From the NCBI RefSeq assembly GCF_001953635.1, contig NZ_MEJH01000003.1:1019287-1083286 (forward strand): a DNA stretch of 64,000 bases, written 5' to 3'. The translations under genes were made by a program, and so were the position numbers. Below are positions 62,675-64,000 of the stretch, piece by piece. The notes beneath the pieces were generated by a model that made no database searches, was not told the origin of the DNA, and saw only the letters and a program-made list of their open reading frames with translations. The stretch comes from Alteromonas abrolhosensis (GTDB lineage: Bacteria; Pseudomonadota; Gammaproteobacteria; Enterobacterales; Alteromonadaceae). Position 1 is the first letter of the stretch. Every line of letters starts with the position of its first letter.

Positions 62675-63526
62675 TTACTCACCACGCTTTTCGTAGCGCG
62701 AGCCGCGCAGGGTATCTTTCACTCGTTTCAAGTTCTCTCTAAACTTATTTCCACGGCGTAGGGTAAAGCCAGTGGCAAGTACATCAATCAGTGTCAGCTG
62801 CGCTATGCGAGAAGCCATAGGCATATACATGTCAGTGTCTTCCGGCACTTCCAGCGATAACACGTAACTGCATTCCTGTGCCAGCGGGCTATCTGCTGAG
62901 GTAATTCCTACTACGGTTGCATCATTCATACGGGCAATTTGTGCTATTTCTACTAAGCTTTTAGTTCGGCCTGTGTGGCTAATTAGTACAACTACATCAC
63001 CATCTGAACAGTTCATGCAGCTCATGCGTTGCATCAGAATATCTTCAAAGTACACCACCGGTACATTGAAACGGAAGAATTTGTTTAATGCATCGTGTGC
63101 TACCGAAGCCGATGCGCCTAGTCCGAAAAATGAAATTTTCTGTGCCTGCGTAAGTAAGTCAACAACGCGATTTACCACGTTCACATCTACTGACTGGCGC
63201 GCAACTTCAAGTGACGCCATAGTCGATTCGAATATTTTATTTGTGTATTCGTCCGGACTATCATTTTCATCTACGTGACGGTTTACATAGGGCGTGCCGT
63301 TAGCCAGGCTCTGCGCTAAATGCAGTTTAAAGTCTGGGAAGCCTTTAGTATCAAGTCTTCGGCAGAAACGGTTTACGGTAGGCTCACTAACATCCGACAT
63401 CTTAGCCAGCGTTGCTATACTCGAATGAATGGCCGTTTGTGGGTTAGCTAGAATGACTTCAGCTACCTTTTTCTCAGATTTACTGAATGCCGCTTGGTTT
63501 TGTGTGATTTTTTCTAAAATGTTCAT
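62675..63526 (-). CDS. hexR: HexR-type transcriptional regulator (MurR/RpiR family)
   Basis: About 283 residues. The RpiR-type helix-turn-helix reads ATLAKMSDVSEPTVNRFCRR, and the SIS domain has SFFGLGASASVAHDA and VVLISHTGRTKSLVEIA for sugar-phosphate binding. HexR represses or activates central carbon genes in response to KDPG. It is divergent from zwf and upstream of pykA, the classical HexR neighbourhood. The start at 63526 fits family proteins; an ATG eight codons upstream adds an atypical stretch. Confidence 0.95.
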   Translation of the reverse strand: MNILEKITQNQAAFSKSEKKVAEVILANPQTAIHSSIATLAKMSDVSEPTVNRFCRRLDTKGFPDFKLHLAQSLANGTPYVNRHVDENDSPDEYTNKIFESTMASLEVARQSVDVNVVNRVVDLLTQAQKISFFGLGASASVAHDALNKFFRFNVPVVYFEDILMQRMSCMNCSDGDVVVLISHTGRTKSLVEIAQIARMNDATVVGITSADSPLAQECSYVLSLEVPEDTDMYMPMASRIAQLTLIDVLATGFTLRRGNKFRENLKRVKDTLRGSRYEKRGE

Positions 63527-63703
63527 ACAGATATAGCAATTAGTTAGCACAATTTATTGTAAGGTACACCTGTAATAGTACCCAATGTGACGTCTGTGAC
63601 AAGAAAAATGTAATTTTTTGACAATTTTTGTTATTTCAATCGGGTTAAATGAGGGTAAACTGAGGGAAACAGTAAAGATTCAGATCCTATAGTTGGTACA
63701 AGT

Positions 63704-63718
63704 TGTAATTTTACTACA
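63704..63718. promoter_or_regulatory. HexR-type box between hexR and zwf
   Basis: TGTAATTTTACTACA matches the HexR palindrome (TGTARTWWWAYTACA) on both strands, lying 93 bp before the zwf start. It should control zwf and possibly hexR itself. Confidence 0.75.
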
Positions 63719-63810
63719 TTTGGTGTTAACTATACGGTAAAAATAGTCGTTAGTGTTGTAAATAACTGTACAATACGCCGCGGACACATACATTTAAAAG
63801 GTCGACGAAT

Positions 63811-64000
63811 ATGGTATTGGATAATTCCTACGAACCCTGTGATTTTGTACTTTTCGGTACACTGGGAGATCTTTCACGACGCAAGTTGTTGCCTTCTTTA
63901 TATCAGCTTGAAAAAGCAAACTTGATGCACCCAGACACCACTATTGTAGGTGTTGCGCGTCAAGAAATGGAGCTGGATGCCTATATTGAAGAAGTTCACG
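63811..64000 (+). CDS. zwf: Glucose-6-phosphate 1-dehydrogenase, N-terminal part (runs off the right edge)
   Basis: The first 63 codons read MVLDNSYEPCDFVLFGTLGD then LSRRKLLPSLYQLEKANL, with the Zwf coenzyme motif FGTLGDLSRRKL. It forms the entry to the oxidative pentose phosphate and Entner-Doudoroff routes, which links to Eda and KDPG in the pectin locus. The rest lies outside the window. Confidence 0.95.
   Translation, partial: MVLDNSYEPCDFVLFGTLGDLSRRKLLPSLYQLEKANLMHPDTTIVGVARQEMELDAYIEEVH

Overview
The window looks like chromosomal DNA from a marine gammaproteobacterium of the Alteromonas type. Supporting signs are moderate GC, many exported enzymes, a large TonB-dependent receptor beside polysaccharide hydrolases, HexR control of pykA and zwf, a PEP-CTERM protein, and several large signalling proteins. 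The genus is inferred from gene content; no rRNA or tRNA gene is present to confirm it.

Layout. 1-250 is the end of an ISL3-like insertion sequence. 379-5863 (all minus) holds a small YrhK-like membrane protein, an AhpD/carboxymuconolactone-decarboxylase protein, an AraC regulator, an alpha/beta hydrolase, and a GAF histidine kinase overlapping a REC/HD-GYP response regulator. 6139-11182 is a redox and aldehyde-detoxification group (nitroreductase, old yellow enzyme, YqhD-like alcohol dehydrogenase, exported DJ-1/PfpI protein, divergent LysR regulator). 11258-17087 carries a PstS-like protein, a zinc ribbon protein, a chemoreceptor and an exported M1 aminopeptidase. 17427-22033 is a two-gene unit: a 1327-residue exported nuclease joining an endonuclease I module and an ExeM-type module and ending in a dockerin, then a PEP-CTERM protein whose body resembles a cohesin. 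A WYL regulator and a hybrid histidine kinase follow.

25306-47172 is a complete pectin/galacturonate locus. Exported pectin methylesterase, GH28, GH105 and CE12 enzymes plus a TonB-dependent receptor handle the polymer. A lipoprotein-type TRAP transporter imports products. KduI-KduD and UxaC/UxuB-type reductase/UxaA converge on 2-keto-3-deoxygluconate, which KdgK and Eda turn into pyruvate and glyceraldehyde-3-phosphate. A LacI regulator lies in the middle. Copies of a palindrome (consensus TGCYACCGGTRGCA) sit before the hydrolase operon, the receptor, the uxaA operon and the kduD/DUF4861 divergent pair, so the locus reads as one regulon.

47480-51273 is a probable phosphate-starvation unit: three TGTCA repeats 11 bp apart (Pho box), a PhoX/DUF839 lipoprotein with a collagen-like linker, a terminator, and a di-heme lipoprotein. 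51305-53599 is a compact operon of a glycosyltransferase, a YqcI/YcgG (GntA-like) protein and a DUF1989 protein, of unknown product. 54223-56795 has a membrane protein, a membrane-anchored endonuclease/exonuclease/phosphatase protein and a two-BON-domain periplasmic protein. 56924-58988 is a putative DNA-repair pair (DUF4130/TIGR03915 type plus radical SAM-HhH) with an exact LexA box upstream. The right end holds a small membrane protein, an exported MTA/SAH nucleosidase-like protein, pykA, hexR and the start of zwf, with HexR-type boxes before pykA and between hexR and zwf.

No CRISPR array, tRNA or rRNA was seen. Best leads: the dockerin nuclease with its cohesin-like PEP-CTERM partner, the SOS-boxed radical SAM pair, the GT/YqcI/DUF1989 operon, and the use of an UxuB-type reductase in a galacturonate operon.
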